Shown here: positions 33,492 to 42,662 of the stretch, piece by piece
Layout of the letters: every line of letters starts with the position of its first letter
Position numbering within the stretch: the stretch's first letter is position 1
Assembly: GCF_000620845.1 (NCBI RefSeq)
Contig: NZ_KK211189.1
Location: 2,501 to 66,500 of the forward strand
Source of the DNA: Exiguobacterium marinum DSM 16307
Lineage (GTDB): Bacteria; Bacillota; Bacilli; Exiguobacteriales; Exiguobacteriaceae
DNA length: 64,000 nucleotides
Direction of reading: 5' to 3'
Notes under the pieces: model-generated
Database searches by the model: none
The model's input: only the letters and a program-made list of their open reading frames with translations
Told to the model about the DNA's origin: nothing
Made by a program: the position numbers and the translations under genes

Positions 33492-34820
33492 ATGAGCCGC
33501 TTAGAAAGAGTATTTGAAAAGTTCACCCCTGCTTTTGTTCGCTTCGCGAATGCCAAGCCCGTCCTTGCGATTAAGGACGGGTTCATCCTCACGATGCCGA
33601 TGACCATCATCGGATCGCTGTTCCTTCTCATCCTGGCGTTACCGATTCCAGGTTGGGCCGACTTCATGTCAGGTCTATTCGGAGCAGACTGGTCACTCCC
33701 GCTCACGCAAGTCGTCGGCGCGACGTTTGACATTCTTGCTTTGATCGGTGTTTTTGGAATCGCTTACTCATACGTCAAGAACGAAAAGATCGAAGGAGTG
33801 CCTGCCGGTATTCTCGGGATCATCTCATTCCTCATCATCACGCAAGCTTCTGTCTTGTCTGAGTCTGGCGAATTCGTCGGTGGCGTCATTCCAAAAGTAT
33901 GGACAGGTGGACAAGGTGTCCTCGCTGCTATCATCGTCGGACTAGCAGTCGGGTTTATCTACTCGCAGTTCATCAAACGCGGAATCAGCATTAAAATGCC
34001 AGACGGTGTCCCACCAGGCGTATCGAACTCATTCTCTGCCCTTGTTCCTGGTTTGGCGATCATCTCGCTCGCCGTTGCGACGTTCGCGATTTTCCAAGCG
34101 GTTGCAGAGCGTACGTTTACAGAAGTCATCTATGATGTTCTTCAAGCACCACTTCAAAACTTGACAGATACACTTGCTGGAGCCGTCATCATCATGGTGC
34201 TCATGTCCGTCATGTGGTGGTGTGGGATTCACGGTGCCGCGATCCTCATGGGAATTATGGGACCGCTTCTCACAGCGAACGCACTTCAAAACCAAGCCAT
34301 CCTCGATGCAGGCGGTACGCTTGTCGCTGGCGAGAACGCAAAAATCGTTACAATCCAGTTCCTCGATGTGTTCACGAAACTCGGTGGTTCAGGAATCACA
34401 ATCGGCTTCATCATTGCCGTCTTAATCGTTGCACGATCGGCACACTTAAAGCAGCTTGGGAAGTTGTCACTTGCCCCGAGTATCTTCAACATCAATGAGC
34501 CGGTCATCTTCGGGATGCCAATCGTCTTCAACCCGATTATGTTCGTCCCATTCGTCGTCGTGCCAGCCATCGCTTCATTCATGGTCTACTTCGCCATCCT
34601 TTGGGGTTGGGTCGAGCCGTTCAACGCACTTCAAGTACCATGGACGACACCTCCAGTCATCTCTGGATTCTTGATCGGCGGATGGCGCGCTGCTCTCTTA
34701 CAGATTGCAACAATTGCCATGGCCGTTGCTGTCTACCTCCCGTTCGTTCGCATTCAAGACCGCGTCTCTTACGGTGAAGAGTTGAAAGCACAAGAAGGCT
34801 CTGATCAAGCATCAGCCTGA
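33492..34820 (+). CDS. PTS cellobiose-type enzyme IIC
   Basis: The 442-residue membrane permease is the sugar channel of the PTS. It starts at the ATG after GGAGGTTCCCC. Family features are GFILTMPMTIIGSLFLL near 30, the KMPDGVPPGVSNSF segment near 165, WWCGIHGAAILMGIMGP near 240 and NINEPVIFGMPIVFNP near 333. These are typical of lactose/cellobiose IIC. It is the last gene of the operon, with a terminator after it. Confidence 0.94.
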   Translation: MSRLERVFEKFTPAFVRFANAKPVLAIKDGFILTMPMTIIGSLFLLILALPIPGWADFMSGLFGADWSLPLTQVVGATFDILALIGVFGIAYSYVKNEKIEGVPAGILGIISFLIITQASVLSESGEFVGGVIPKVWTGGQGVLAAIIVGLAVGFIYSQFIKRGISIKMPDGVPPGVSNSFSALVPGLAIISLAVATFAIFQAVAERTFTEVIYDVLQAPLQNLTDTLAGAVIIMVLMSVMWWCGIHGAAILMGIMGPLLTANALQNQAILDAGGTLVAGENAKIVTIQFLDVFTKLGGSGITIGFIIAVLIVARSAHLKQLGKLSLAPSIFNINEPVIFGMPIVFNPIMFVPFVVVPAIASFMVYFAILWGWVEPFNALQVPWTTPPVISGFLIGGWRAALLQIATIAMAVAVYLPFVRIQDRVSYGEELKAQEGSDQASA

Positions 34821-34830
34821 AACAAAAACG

Positions 34831-34867
34831 ACAGCCCTTCTCAGTAATGAGGAGGGCTGTTATATTT
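34831..34867 (+). terminator. terminator of the PTS operon
   Basis: An ACAGCCCTTCTC / GAGGAGGGCTGT hairpin followed by TATATTT. Confidence 0.82.
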
Positions 34868-34894
34868 AGGGAAAAGAGTTAAGGAGTTGGAAAT

Positions 34895-35221
34895 TTGAAA
34901 TCATACTACCCTTCTATATTCGCTGTCCTTGCGGGGCTGACCGGATTACTCGGACTTGCGCTTCAATCGGTCTACCCGATCATGTTGTTTCCCATCTTTT
35001 TACTCATTGCGGGATACTCTGTGTTACATGCGAAGAAGCAGAAAACAACCGTCCGAAATTATACAGCGAGCTTTATGATCTTATCAAGCGCCGCCCTCGC
35101 ATTCGGTCTTGGCTTCCAGTCCATCATCCCGTACGCCATGCTCATCGGAGTCGTGATCCATACAGTCTGTCTCTTCTGTGCCATCATCGCACTCGGACGA
35201 TATCGTGCACACGTCTCATGA
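34895..35221 (+). CDS. small membrane protein, 108 residues
   Basis: It starts at a TTG (34895) after AAGGAG. It has four hydrophobic helices in two similar halves, with GLLGLALQSVYPIMLFPIFLL and LAFGLGFQSIIPYAMLIGVV occupying equivalent places, which suggests internal duplication. Its stop overlaps the start of the next gene (ATGA), so the two form a coupled pair. No family recognised. Confidence 0.6.
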   Translation: MKSYYPSIFAVLAGLTGLLGLALQSVYPIMLFPIFLLIAGYSVLHAKKQKTTVRNYTASFMILSSAALAFGLGFQSIIPYAMLIGVVIHTVCLFCAIIALGRYRAHVS

Positions 35222-35796
35222 AGGCTGTGACTGGACTCGGTTGGGGCGCATTGATTCTAACACTCATCCTCGCCCCGCTACTTGCCGTCGATTTGATTCT
35301 CATCTATCTGCTTGAAGACACACCGTTCCGAATCTTATCGACGCTCGCTATGCTCGGTTGTTTCTATCTGTTATCGACCATCTTGAGCTTCTTTGTCGAT
35401 GGCTTAACGGGAGCGTTACGCTCGTTTGGTCATGTGAACGTGCCACGTCTACTCGATACCATCCTTCACGGAATCGTGAGCGGAATCAGTCTATACGTCG
35501 TGCTTACCTTCTTTCCGTCAATCGATTTATCTACGTTCACCGTCATGGCAATCCTATTCGTTCACTTATTCAGTGCATCGTTGTGGCTAAATCGGGAGCA
35601 TTCGAAAGAAGACGCACCTCTCGAACTCGATTCGATCGATCAACAGATCGTTCACCTGTTACGTACGGAAACAACCGTCTCTTGTGTCGAACGAATACAA
35701 GAGGAATACCCAGATTTACCGAAACGGGACGTCTTGAAGCGCGTTAAAAAAATCAGTCAATCCACCGAAGTCACCGAACCGTTTCATGGTCGGTGA
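35218..35796 (+). CDS. membrane protein with helical cytoplasmic tail, 192 residues
   Basis: Four hydrophobic helices occupy about residues 7-30, 40-65, 83-100 and 107-128. A charged cytoplasmic domain of about 60 residues follows (DSIDQQIVHLLRTETTVSC...). The membrane part faintly recalls YrvL-type proteins, but I cannot confirm this. It is translationally coupled to the 108-residue gene upstream. The terminator covers its last codons. Confidence 0.6.
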   Translation: MKAVTGLGWGALILTLILAPLLAVDLILIYLLEDTPFRILSTLAMLGCFYLLSTILSFFVDGLTGALRSFGHVNVPRLLDTILHGIVSGISLYVVLTFFPSIDLSTFTVMAILFVHLFSASLWLNREHSKEDAPLELDSIDQQIVHLLRTETTVSCVERIQEEYPDLPKRDVLKRVKKISQSTEVTEPFHGR

Positions 35797-35801
35797 CTTT
35801 T
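35768..35801 (+). terminator. terminator of the two-gene membrane operon
   Basis: An AAGTCACCGAACC / GGTCGGTGACTTTT hairpin overlaps the stop codon of the 192-residue gene. Confidence 0.8.
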
Positions 35802-35884
35802 GTGCGTCATCACGAGCGAATCGTGAGCCGTATGCTATGTATTCCAAAGTCTAACTAGGGGAACATGATACAAATTACATAAAC

Positions 35885-35917
35885 AAACGCCAGCCCGTTT
35901 TTCGGTGCTGGCGTTTT
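35885..35917 (-). terminator. terminator of the helicase gene
   Basis: An AACGCCAGCCCG / CGGTGCTGGCGTT hairpin lies downstream of the helicase stop on the minus strand. Confidence 0.78.
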
Positions 35918-35933
35918 ATGTGTCTTCTTTAAT

Positions 35934-38900
35934 TTATACTTTCTGAGGATGGATGACTTTAGCATGTTTCGCTATTGTTGCGTAGTTTTTCATTGGTGAT
36001 AACAAGCTATAGTCACCAATAATATGAAACTCTTTCTTTGCTCTCGTTACTGCAACGTTGATTAAATTTGGCTGTTTACATGACCATTCAGCGGATGATT
36101 TTGTATTTTTATCTGTCCCGACTACAAAATAGACGATATCCGCTTCCTTACCTTGGAACGTATGAACTGTGCCGACACTTTGTTTTATCCATTCAATCGA
36201 AAACCCTTTATTCTTCAGCATTTTCGTCAATTCTTCTTTTACCGCTGAAAAAGGTGTAATGACGTAATGATTGGGCACCTCACCCTTTTCATTCTTTTGG
36301 TTCAATAAGAGATGGACTAATAACTCTCCTTGCTCTTTTACAAACTGACGCTTCGTCACACTACCTTTACAGTCATACCATTTACAGTTATCAGTATTTA
36401 TTGATGATTCGCTAGCTAACACCATTTTGTTTCCATATGCAATTTCATTCGCAATTGAAAACATTGGATTGCTACACCGTCGATGAACCCATAGCGGAAT
36501 GCCCATCCATATAGTGTCCGTTGTGTTCATCCCTCTCGGGTTCGCTCGATCCGCAAGTGACTGGACTGAAGCACTCATGCCGACATGTTCTTCGGAAACA
36601 TTATAGTACTTCCTCACATCACTCAAAATGGTTTGATCAATCGTGACAACGGGTTCAACCTGCAACGGGTCTCCTACAGCAAGAACCCGTTTAGCTCTCC
36701 ATATAGCACCAGCAGCTTGTTGAGGAGTGGCTTGTCCAGCTTCGTCAATGAATAAATAATCGATAAAATCTTCGCCTACGCCCTCATACATGGCGCTAAA
36801 ACTAGCGAATGTTGTACTAACCAAAGGGGTAATCAAATGTACCGTTTTCAATACTTCTTTTTTTACTTTGCGATGCTCTTGATTATTTAAGTCCAAACCT
36901 TTACGAAAGCGTAATAAACGCATCGCCGCATTAATTTTGTCGGCATTACAAACCAGTGCAAGTTTATGGAGTTTCATCGCTTTTAGAAACAGCAAGCCTC
37001 GATCATAATTCAATGAATCCGTTACCCACGGTGTATTGATTTGTCTACGTGCGTACGCCTCCTCATCATCATTCCAATACTGTTCATTTGGGATAATTAA
37101 ACTCTCTGACGCATATTGCTTAATTAGTTGGTCATACTTCGCTAACTCTTCCTCTAGATTTTTCACTTCTGTTATGAATTGATTCTTTTTATTTCTCACT
37201 TTAGTTGTTTCTGCTTCACGTTCCTTTAGAGCATCTAAAATATGGAATAACTCTTCCTTTAAGCTCATCTCACGTTCATCTTTAGTAAAGAGACGTGAAA
37301 TGAATGAGCGTTTCGGTAAAAGAGAAATTTGCTCGTCTACTATACCTCTTTTTTTAGATAACTCTTCCTTATCCTTATCCGCATCTTTCAATTGGGACTC
37401 ATAATTTGTAATTGACTCTTTAAGGTTCATTAGTTTGTTCGTCATCACCGGAACTTTATTAGATTCTTCATATATTTTTTGAAGATGTAATTTCTTGCTT
37501 TCGATTTGTCTGCTCAACTCATTAAACTCTTCAACAGCGCTATGCCACTCTTTTTCAACCTCACTCTTCTTGTATTGAAGAAGATGTGCAGACAATGTTT
37601 TTTTATCCTCGTCGAGTTTTTTATTCTCTTCCTCAGATGCAAACATATGCTGTGCAAATTTATCGATATTCTTTGATTTTCCGAGTGGGACTGAAAACAA
37701 GCCCCATGTATCAACTTTCTCCTTATTAGATATCAGCATTGATGATACATCTGGAAATAAGTCGAGTACTTTTGCTTCTTCAGCGTACTGCTGATCGAAT
37801 TCAGAAGAGTTGTCACGAATCACTTCGTTCTTTTTCGGTAAATCCTTCGAAATGTTTTCTACAGCCCCGTTATTGCTTGATGCAACTACCATGCTAAAAG
37901 AGCTAATCGCCGGATTCAACTTCGTAATTGGATATGAATATCCTCCTAATTTGATTGATTCAACTGTGTCGTCAAACATTTTGTACGGACTTTCAAGTTT
38001 TGCTAGTTCCCTAGCTCGCTCGACCACAACATTTGCGAATATATCTTTTAATAAAGTGGTTTTTCCCGTTCCAGGTGGTCCATTTACGGAACTGACATCC
38101 TGATTCTCTACAAAAAACTGATTGACGGCTACTTGTTGCATGAGAGACAGACGATGCTTAACCGGTGATGGCCAACGTGCAGAAGGGAGATTTAATGGTT
38201 GAAGCATACCTTCAATATATGTACGGTTTTCGTCGATATGTGTGCGTTGCTCAAAGTTCATACCCGAGATATAAGTTAATAACGTTTGATTGATACTGTC
38301 TTTTGATAATATGTTTTGTAAATCACCCATATAAAAATTCGGTAACGGTTTTCGGTTTTCGGTTCCATTTTTTGTTTTCTCAAAGAATACCAAGTTCAAT
38401 TCACGGTAATTTTTTAACTTCTCTTCTTCCTCTTCATCTTCTATTTTGATTCCTTCGCTTTCTTCTTTTTGAATTCTATAGAAATAACGAATATATTCGT
38501 CTCGAAGTTTTTTTACTGATGATTTAGTTATCCCGTTCAAAAGTATTTCTTGCGCCTTCAACTCTAAGGAGTCAAGAGCACTCTTGAACCTTTCTTCAAG
38601 ATACCTATAATTGATTTGATCTTTCCCCTTTATTTCTTTCATAACGTACATTATAAATGGAACGACCAATGAATCCTTTATGTACTTTCCGGTTTGGTCA
38701 ACCGAGAAAGAAAAACTATATGATTCCTGCCTCAACCTATTCACTAACTCATCTTCTATACTAAAGAGCTTTCGTAACACCTCAACTAATTGATATTGTT
38801 TATAGCAATCACAATAGTAAATATAATAGTACGAAGCTTTTTTTAATTCGACTGCTTGAAATAGTTGTTCATTATCAACCGATTTCAAATCAAATGCAGC

Positions 38901-39029
38901 CATTGTCATTTGTTTTTGATTATCTTTAAACTTTTCTCCCTCTACTTCTTTATTATTCGGAAGATTGTGTGGGGATAACGCTTCGATTAAATGCCATGCC
39001 TCTAATACTGACTTCTCAGCTTCTTTCAC
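35934..39029 (-). CDS. large SF1 (DNA2/NAM7-like) helicase with coiled-coil insert
   Basis: The 1031-residue protein starts at the GTG (39029) after AAGGAGG. Walker A (VNGPPGTGKTTLL) is near residue 315. Walker B/motif II (FIDEAGQATPQQ) and motif III (AVGDPLQVEPV) come only near 760-790. The 400-residue insert between them is rich in Lys/Glu and predicted coiled coil (about 480-640). Late motifs are TVHTFQGKEADIVYFVVG and NVAVTRAKKEFHIIGD. This is the AAA_11/AAA_12 domain order of Upf1-like SF1 helicases. The first 300 residues match nothing I recognise. The gene is AT-rich compared with its neighbours and stands alone except for the small gene upstream, as accessory or defence genes often do. 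A defence role is only a hypothesis. Confidence 0.82.
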   Translation of the reverse strand: MKEAEKSVLEAWHLIEALSPHNLPNNKEVEGEKFKDNQKQMTMAAFDLKSVDNEQLFQAVELKKASYYYIYYCDCYKQYQLVEVLRKLFSIEDELVNRLRQESYSFSFSVDQTGKYIKDSLVVPFIMYVMKEIKGKDQINYRYLEERFKSALDSLELKAQEILLNGITKSSVKKLRDEYIRYFYRIQKEESEGIKIEDEEEEEKLKNYRELNLVFFEKTKNGTENRKPLPNFYMGDLQNILSKDSINQTLLTYISGMNFEQRTHIDENRTYIEGMLQPLNLPSARWPSPVKHRLSLMQQVAVNQFFVENQDVSSVNGPPGTGKTTLLKDIFANVVVERARELAKLESPYKMFDDTVESIKLGGYSYPITKLNPAISSFSMVVASSNNGAVENISKDLPKKNEVIRDNSSEFDQQYAEEAKVLDLFPDVSSMLISNKEKVDTWGLFSVPLGKSKNIDKFAQHMFASEEENKKLDEDKKTLSAHLLQYKKSEVEKEWHSAVEEFNELSRQIESKKLHLQKIYEESNKVPVMTNKLMNLKESITNYESQLKDADKDKEELSKKRGIVDEQISLLPKRSFISRLFTKDEREMSLKEELFHILDALKEREAETTKVRNKKNQFITEVKNLEEELAKYDQLIKQYASESLIIPNEQYWNDDEEAYARRQINTPWVTDSLNYDRGLLFLKAMKLHKLALVCNADKINAAMRLLRFRKGLDLNNQEHRKVKKEVLKTVHLITPLVSTTFASFSAMYEGVGEDFIDYLFIDEAGQATPQQAAGAIWRAKRVLAVGDPLQVEPVVTIDQTILSDVRKYYNVSEEHVGMSASVQSLADRANPRGMNTTDTIWMGIPLWVHRRCSNPMFSIANEIAYGNKMVLASESSINTDNCKWYDCKGSVTKRQFVKEQGELLVHLLLNQKNEKGEVPNHYVITPFSAVKEELTKMLKNKGFSIEWIKQSVGTVHTFQGKEADIVYFVVGTDKNTKSSAEWSCKQPNLINVAVTRAKKEFHIIGDYSLLSPMKNYATIAKHAKVIHPQKV

Positions 39030-39067
39030 TATTTTTCCTCCTTCAAAATATATACATCTTTATCCTA

Positions 39068-39307
39068 TCACTCTTTTCGAAGCGAGTACCCATCTACTTC
39101 GAGCAACCGCATCCGTCTCTGGTCAATCGCCGCATGAATAATCACGGTCACACCCGGATTGAGCTCCATCATCTTCTTGATTTTTCGTAAGTCGTCTCCC
39201 TTGATCTCGACAGGCAAGACGAATTCACCTTCTCTCAAATGAACGAATTTAATTTTTCCTTGGTCGTCATATCCCGTCACTTCGTACGTTTCGAACTCAC
39301 GTTTCAT
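39068..39307 (-). CDS. small unknown protein upstream of the helicase, 79 residues
   Basis: The ATG at 39307 follows GGGAGGG. The product is a small soluble alpha/beta protein (KREFETYEVTGYDDQGKIKFVHL, then KKMMELNPGVTVIIHA and RRMRLLEVDGYSLRKE). A longer in-frame extension to 39490 would run through the beta-glucosidase terminator and is rejected. It lies 38 nt upstream of the helicase on the same strand and may share its transcript. No family recognised. Confidence 0.6.
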   Translation of the reverse strand: MKREFETYEVTGYDDQGKIKFVHLREGEFVLPVEIKGDDLRKIKKMMELNPGVTVIIHAAIDQRRMRLLEVDGYSLRKE

Positions 39308-39355
39308 AGAACATCCCTCCCCTATCCTCGTTCCCAAATCAGAAGCATTCCACAC

Positions 39356-39389
39356 AAAAATCCATCCCCGTAGCGGCAGGGATGGATGC
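39356..39389 (-). terminator. terminator of the beta-glucosidase operon
   Basis: On the minus strand ATCCATCCC...GGGGATGGAT is followed by TTTTTG, just after the beta-glucosidase stop. Confidence 0.85.
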
Positions 39390-39392
39390 ATG

Positions 39393-40745
39393 TTACGCCT
39401 CGACGCTATCCGCGTGTTTGGCCTTATGGTCGGCGATGACACCGGCATACCACTTCGCGCTGTCTTTCCAGATGCGCTCTTGCGTCTCAAAGTCGATATA
39501 GAGGATGCCGAAGCGCTTCTCGTATCCGAAGCTCCATTCGAAATTATCCATGAGCGACCAGAGGTAGTAGCCTTGAATGTTCATGCCTTCATCGTTCAAG
39601 TCAGAGACGGCTTCGAGGTGCTGGCGGACGTAGTCGATCCGGTTATCGTCATGGACTTCGCCATTTTCTAGCACGTCGTCAAATGCGGCGCCGTTCTCTG
39701 TAATGTAGATGGGAAGGTCAGTATACTCGGCGCGTAAACGACGGATCAGGTCTTTGAATTCGTTCGGGGCGATATCCCAGCCCATGCCCGTCTTCTCGTA
39801 GTCCGAGTAAGCGTCTGCCTTCAAAAAATCATTTGCTGCGTTGAACTCGACAATGCCACGGCTATAGAAGTTGATGCCGAAGAAATCACAAGCTGTCGAG
39901 ATGGTCTCCATATCACCCGATTGGATGAAATCGAAGTTATGCACATATTTGGAGAACAAGTTCATCATGTCGACCGGATACTCACCTTTGAAGACCGGAT
40001 CGAGGAACCAGCGATTCGAATACCCGTCGGCATTGTTCATCGCAAGGCGGTCATTCGCCGAATCCGTCTTCGCGTACATCGGTGACAAGTTGAGCGTGAT
40101 ACCGATCGGGGTCGTGGACTTCATCTCTCGCTTCAACAATTCGACCGCTTTTCCGTGCGACAACAACATGTGGTGCACGGCGCGTACCGCTTCGTTCATG
40201 TCACGATGACCCGGTGCGTGAACACCGACGTGGTAGCCAAGGAAGCCGGCACACCAAGGCTCATTATGAGTGATCCAAGAGTCGACGATGTCATCGAGCT
40301 CTTCAAAACAGACTTTCGCATAATCGAGGAACCAGTCGACCGATTCACGGTTGACCCAACCACCTTCTTCGTGAGCCCACATCGGAAGGTCCCAATGATA
40401 AATGGTGACGGCTGGTTTGATTCCTTCTTCACGGAGACGCAGCGCCAAGTTTTTGTAGAACGCCATACCTTCTGGGTTATACTCTCCCTTGGCAGGGAAG
40501 ATGCGTGGCCACGCGATGGAGAATCGATACGTATCGACACCTAGTTTTTTGATGTGCTGAATGTCTTCTTCGTAACGATGGTAGTGGTCACATGCGACAT
40601 CGCCGTTATGCTTTTCAAACACGCGCCCGTCGATGTCACAAAACATATCCCAGATGGAAGGAGTACGGCCTCCTTCATTGTGTGCGCCTTCAATTTGGTA
40701 CGAGGACGTGGCTGTTCCGAATACGAAGTCTTTCTTAAAATGCAT
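39393..40745 (-). CDS. beta-glucosidase, GH1
   Basis: The 450-residue enzyme should release glucose from unphosphorylated beta-glucosides. The acid/base Glu is in THNEPWC (near 164), the nucleophile Glu is in YITENGAAFDD (near 350), and the aglycone/glycone-site motif DNFEWSFGYEKRFG is near 398. The last motif is that of non-phosphorylated substrates, in contrast to the PTS-linked GH1 at 32073-33479. It is the last gene of the sugar ABC operon and should act on the oligosaccharide that the transporter brings in. The N-terminus is cytoplasmic; no signal peptide is seen. Confidence 0.93.
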   Translation of the reverse strand: MHFKKDFVFGTATSSYQIEGAHNEGGRTPSIWDMFCDIDGRVFEKHNGDVACDHYHRYEEDIQHIKKLGVDTYRFSIAWPRIFPAKGEYNPEGMAFYKNLALRLREEGIKPAVTIYHWDLPMWAHEEGGWVNRESVDWFLDYAKVCFEELDDIVDSWITHNEPWCAGFLGYHVGVHAPGHRDMNEAVRAVHHMLLSHGKAVELLKREMKSTTPIGITLNLSPMYAKTDSANDRLAMNNADGYSNRWFLDPVFKGEYPVDMMNLFSKYVHNFDFIQSGDMETISTACDFFGINFYSRGIVEFNAANDFLKADAYSDYEKTGMGWDIAPNEFKDLIRRLRAEYTDLPIYITENGAAFDDVLENGEVHDDNRIDYVRQHLEAVSDLNDEGMNIQGYYLWSLMDNFEWSFGYEKRFGILYIDFETQERIWKDSAKWYAGVIADHKAKHADSVEA

Positions 40746-40769
40746 AGTGTTTTCCTCTTTTCTCTATAT

Positions 40770-41699
40770 TTATTCTTTGACAGCACCTGCCGAAATACTG
40801 CTGACGATGTACTTCGAGAGGAACAAGAAGGCAATCATGATCGGGACGACCGAGATCGCGATGCCTAGGTAAAGCGAGCCAAGGTTCTCTGCGACTTGTG
40901 ATCCTTTCAAGAAGCCCATCAAGACAGGCAACGTGTATTTCTCAGGAGAGAACAAGAGGACAAGTGGCATCAAGTAGTTGTTCCACGAGCCGATGAACGT
41001 AAAGATCGACATCGTCGCAATCGCCGGCATCATCATCGGAAGTGCGATGGTGTGGAAAATACGCAGCTCGCTCGCACCGTCAATCCGTGCCGCTTCAATC
41101 AAGCTGATGTGAAGCGTCGCTTGCGTGTACTGACGGATGAAGAAGACGGTGAATGGTGTCGCAATCGCCGGGACGATCAATGGGATGAACGTATCGAGAA
41201 TGCCGAGCGTCTTCGAGATCTCGTAAAATCCGATGAGTCCAAGTTGTGCCGGCACCATCATCATGACGAGCATGAAGATGAACATCGCATTCTTCCCTTT
41301 GAAATTGTAGAACGAGAAGCCGTACGCCGTGAGGGCTGAGAAGTAACCAGACAGCACCGTCACCGATACCGAGATGATCAAACTGTTCTTGAAGCCGTTC
41401 CAGATGTTAATGTATTCGCTGAGCGTCGCATAGTTCTCTGCGAGCGCCGTCCCCGGGAGAAGTGAGAAACCAGCCATGATTTCTCCGTTCGTCCGTGTCG
41501 CGTTGACGATCATCATGAGGAACGGGATGAAGCAGACGATGGCGAGGAGGATCAGTGCTGTATAGATCAACCCTCGCGCAAAGCGTTTGTTTGTTTTTTT
41601 CTTCGAAGGTGGCGCCATTTTGAGTGGACGGTCTTCTTTACGTTTCGGCTGCGCTTCGCTATCAGGAAGCATACGCCGTGTTTCTGCATTTTGTTCCAT
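40770..41699 (-). CDS. sugar ABC transporter permease, MalG type
   Basis: The 309-residue permease has a charged cytoplasmic N-terminus of about 35 residues (RKEDRPLKMAPPSKKKTNKR) and six membrane helices. The EAA loop reads EAARIDGASELRIFHTIALPM near residue 210, the site of contact with the ATPase. It belongs to the carbohydrate CUT1 class and pairs with the MalF-type permease immediately upstream (3-nt gap). Transport of a beta-linked oligosaccharide is inferred from the adjoining beta-glucosidase. Confidence 0.92.
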   Translation of the reverse strand: MEQNAETRRMLPDSEAQPKRKEDRPLKMAPPSKKKTNKRFARGLIYTALILLAIVCFIPFLMMIVNATRTNGEIMAGFSLLPGTALAENYATLSEYINIWNGFKNSLIISVSVTVLSGYFSALTAYGFSFYNFKGKNAMFIFMLVMMMVPAQLGLIGFYEISKTLGILDTFIPLIVPAIATPFTVFFIRQYTQATLHISLIEAARIDGASELRIFHTIALPMMMPAIATMSIFTFIGSWNNYLMPLVLLFSPEKYTLPVLMGFLKGSQVAENLGSLYLGIAISVVPIMIAFLFLSKYIVSSISAGAVKE

Positions 41700-41702
41700 C
41701 GC

Positions 41703-42605
41703 TTACGCCCCCTTCTTCTGTGCTGTGCGTTCATTGCGGAACATACCTTTGAAGACGATCGCCGAGAAGATGAGCGTAATCAAGAATAGGCCGTAAGCGA
41801 CCGCAGATGCGTAGCCGTAGTTGTTGTACTTGAAGGCTTGGTTGTACAAATAAAGTACCATCGTGTTCAATGAACCGTCTGGTGAACCAATTCCATCGGT
41901 AATCAACATCGGAAGGTCGAACAACTGAAGTCCACCGATGAGTGACGTAATCATGATGTAGAGAAGAATCGGCTTTAAGAGTGGCAACGTCACTTTCGTG
42001 AACATCTGCCAGCGGTTCGCACCGTCGATGTGAGCGGCTTCAAAGTAATCTGTCGAGATGCCCGATACTCCAGCCATGACGATGATGAAGGAGTGACCGA
42101 ACCACATCCATGTCAAGATGAGTGAAACGGATAACTGTGCCGTCACCGGTTCTGCCAACCAGTTGATTGGATCTGAAATCAAGCCGATTTTCATCAACAC
42201 CATGTTGAGTGAACCGTGCTGCCAGTCGAGCAAAATACCGAACAAGAGCGCGACCGAACTGATCGTGATCAAGTTAGGAAGATAGAAGAACGAACGGAAG
42301 AACGAGAGTCCTTTTAACTTCAAACGGAGATCCGAGAAGATGAGTGCTAATAGAAGTGCTACCCCGATCTGCAAGACGAAGTTGATTCCCCAAATCTTGA
42401 TGGTGTTGAAAAACGCCTCGATAAAGTACGTATCCGTCAACAACCGTGCATAGTTCGCAAACCCGACGACCTCTTCACCTGGGCTTCCCGTATAGTTCGT
42501 AAAGCTATAGTAAAGCGTTAAGAGGACCGGATAGATGCTGAACGTCAAGAAGACGACCCAGAACGGGGCGATGAACAGATAGCCGTAACGATCTAGTTTT
42601 TTCAC
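41703..42605 (-). CDS. sugar ABC transporter permease, MalF type
   Basis: The GTG at 42605, after AAGGAG, gives 300 residues (MKKLDRYGYLFIAPFW...). Six helices are visible. The EAA loop reads EAAHIDGANRWQMFTKVTLPL near residue 200. CUT1 family, partner of the MalG-type permease downstream. A stem-loop without T-run in the 57-nt gap to the binding-protein gene may lower its expression relative to that gene. Confidence 0.92.
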   Translation of the reverse strand: MKKLDRYGYLFIAPFWVVFLTFSIYPVLLTLYYSFTNYTGSPGEEVVGFANYARLLTDTYFIEAFFNTIKIWGINFVLQIGVALLLALIFSDLRLKLKGLSFFRSFFYLPNLITISSVALLFGILLDWQHGSLNMVLMKIGLISDPINWLAEPVTAQLSVSLILTWMWFGHSFIIVMAGVSGISTDYFEAAHIDGANRWQMFTKVTLPLLKPILLYIMITSLIGGLQLFDLPMLITDGIGSPDGSLNTMVLYLYNQAFKYNNYGYASAVAYGLFLITLIFSAIVFKGMFRNERTAQKKGA

Positions 42606-42628
42606 GTGTATTTCTCCTTCCATAAGAA

Positions 42629-42651
42629 CCGAGGGGGGGATCCCCCCTCGT
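42629..42651 (-). other. intercistronic stem-loop between binding protein and permease genes
   Basis: CGAGGGGGG / CCCCCCTCG forms a strong hairpin but no T-run follows, so it is not a normal terminator. Such hairpins after solute-binding-protein genes commonly protect the upstream mRNA and reduce read-through, giving more binding protein than permease. Confidence 0.6.
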
Positions 42652-42662
42652 GTTGGTCATCG

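Noticed and set aside
39310-39490. Upstream extension of the 79-residue gene
   Set aside because: The extension is antisense to and overlaps the end of beta-glucosidase and its terminator.
42629-42651. Strong hairpin as a terminator inside the sugar ABC operon
   Set aside because: No T-run follows on the minus strand and the permease gene starts right after it, so I list it as an intercistronic stem-loop.
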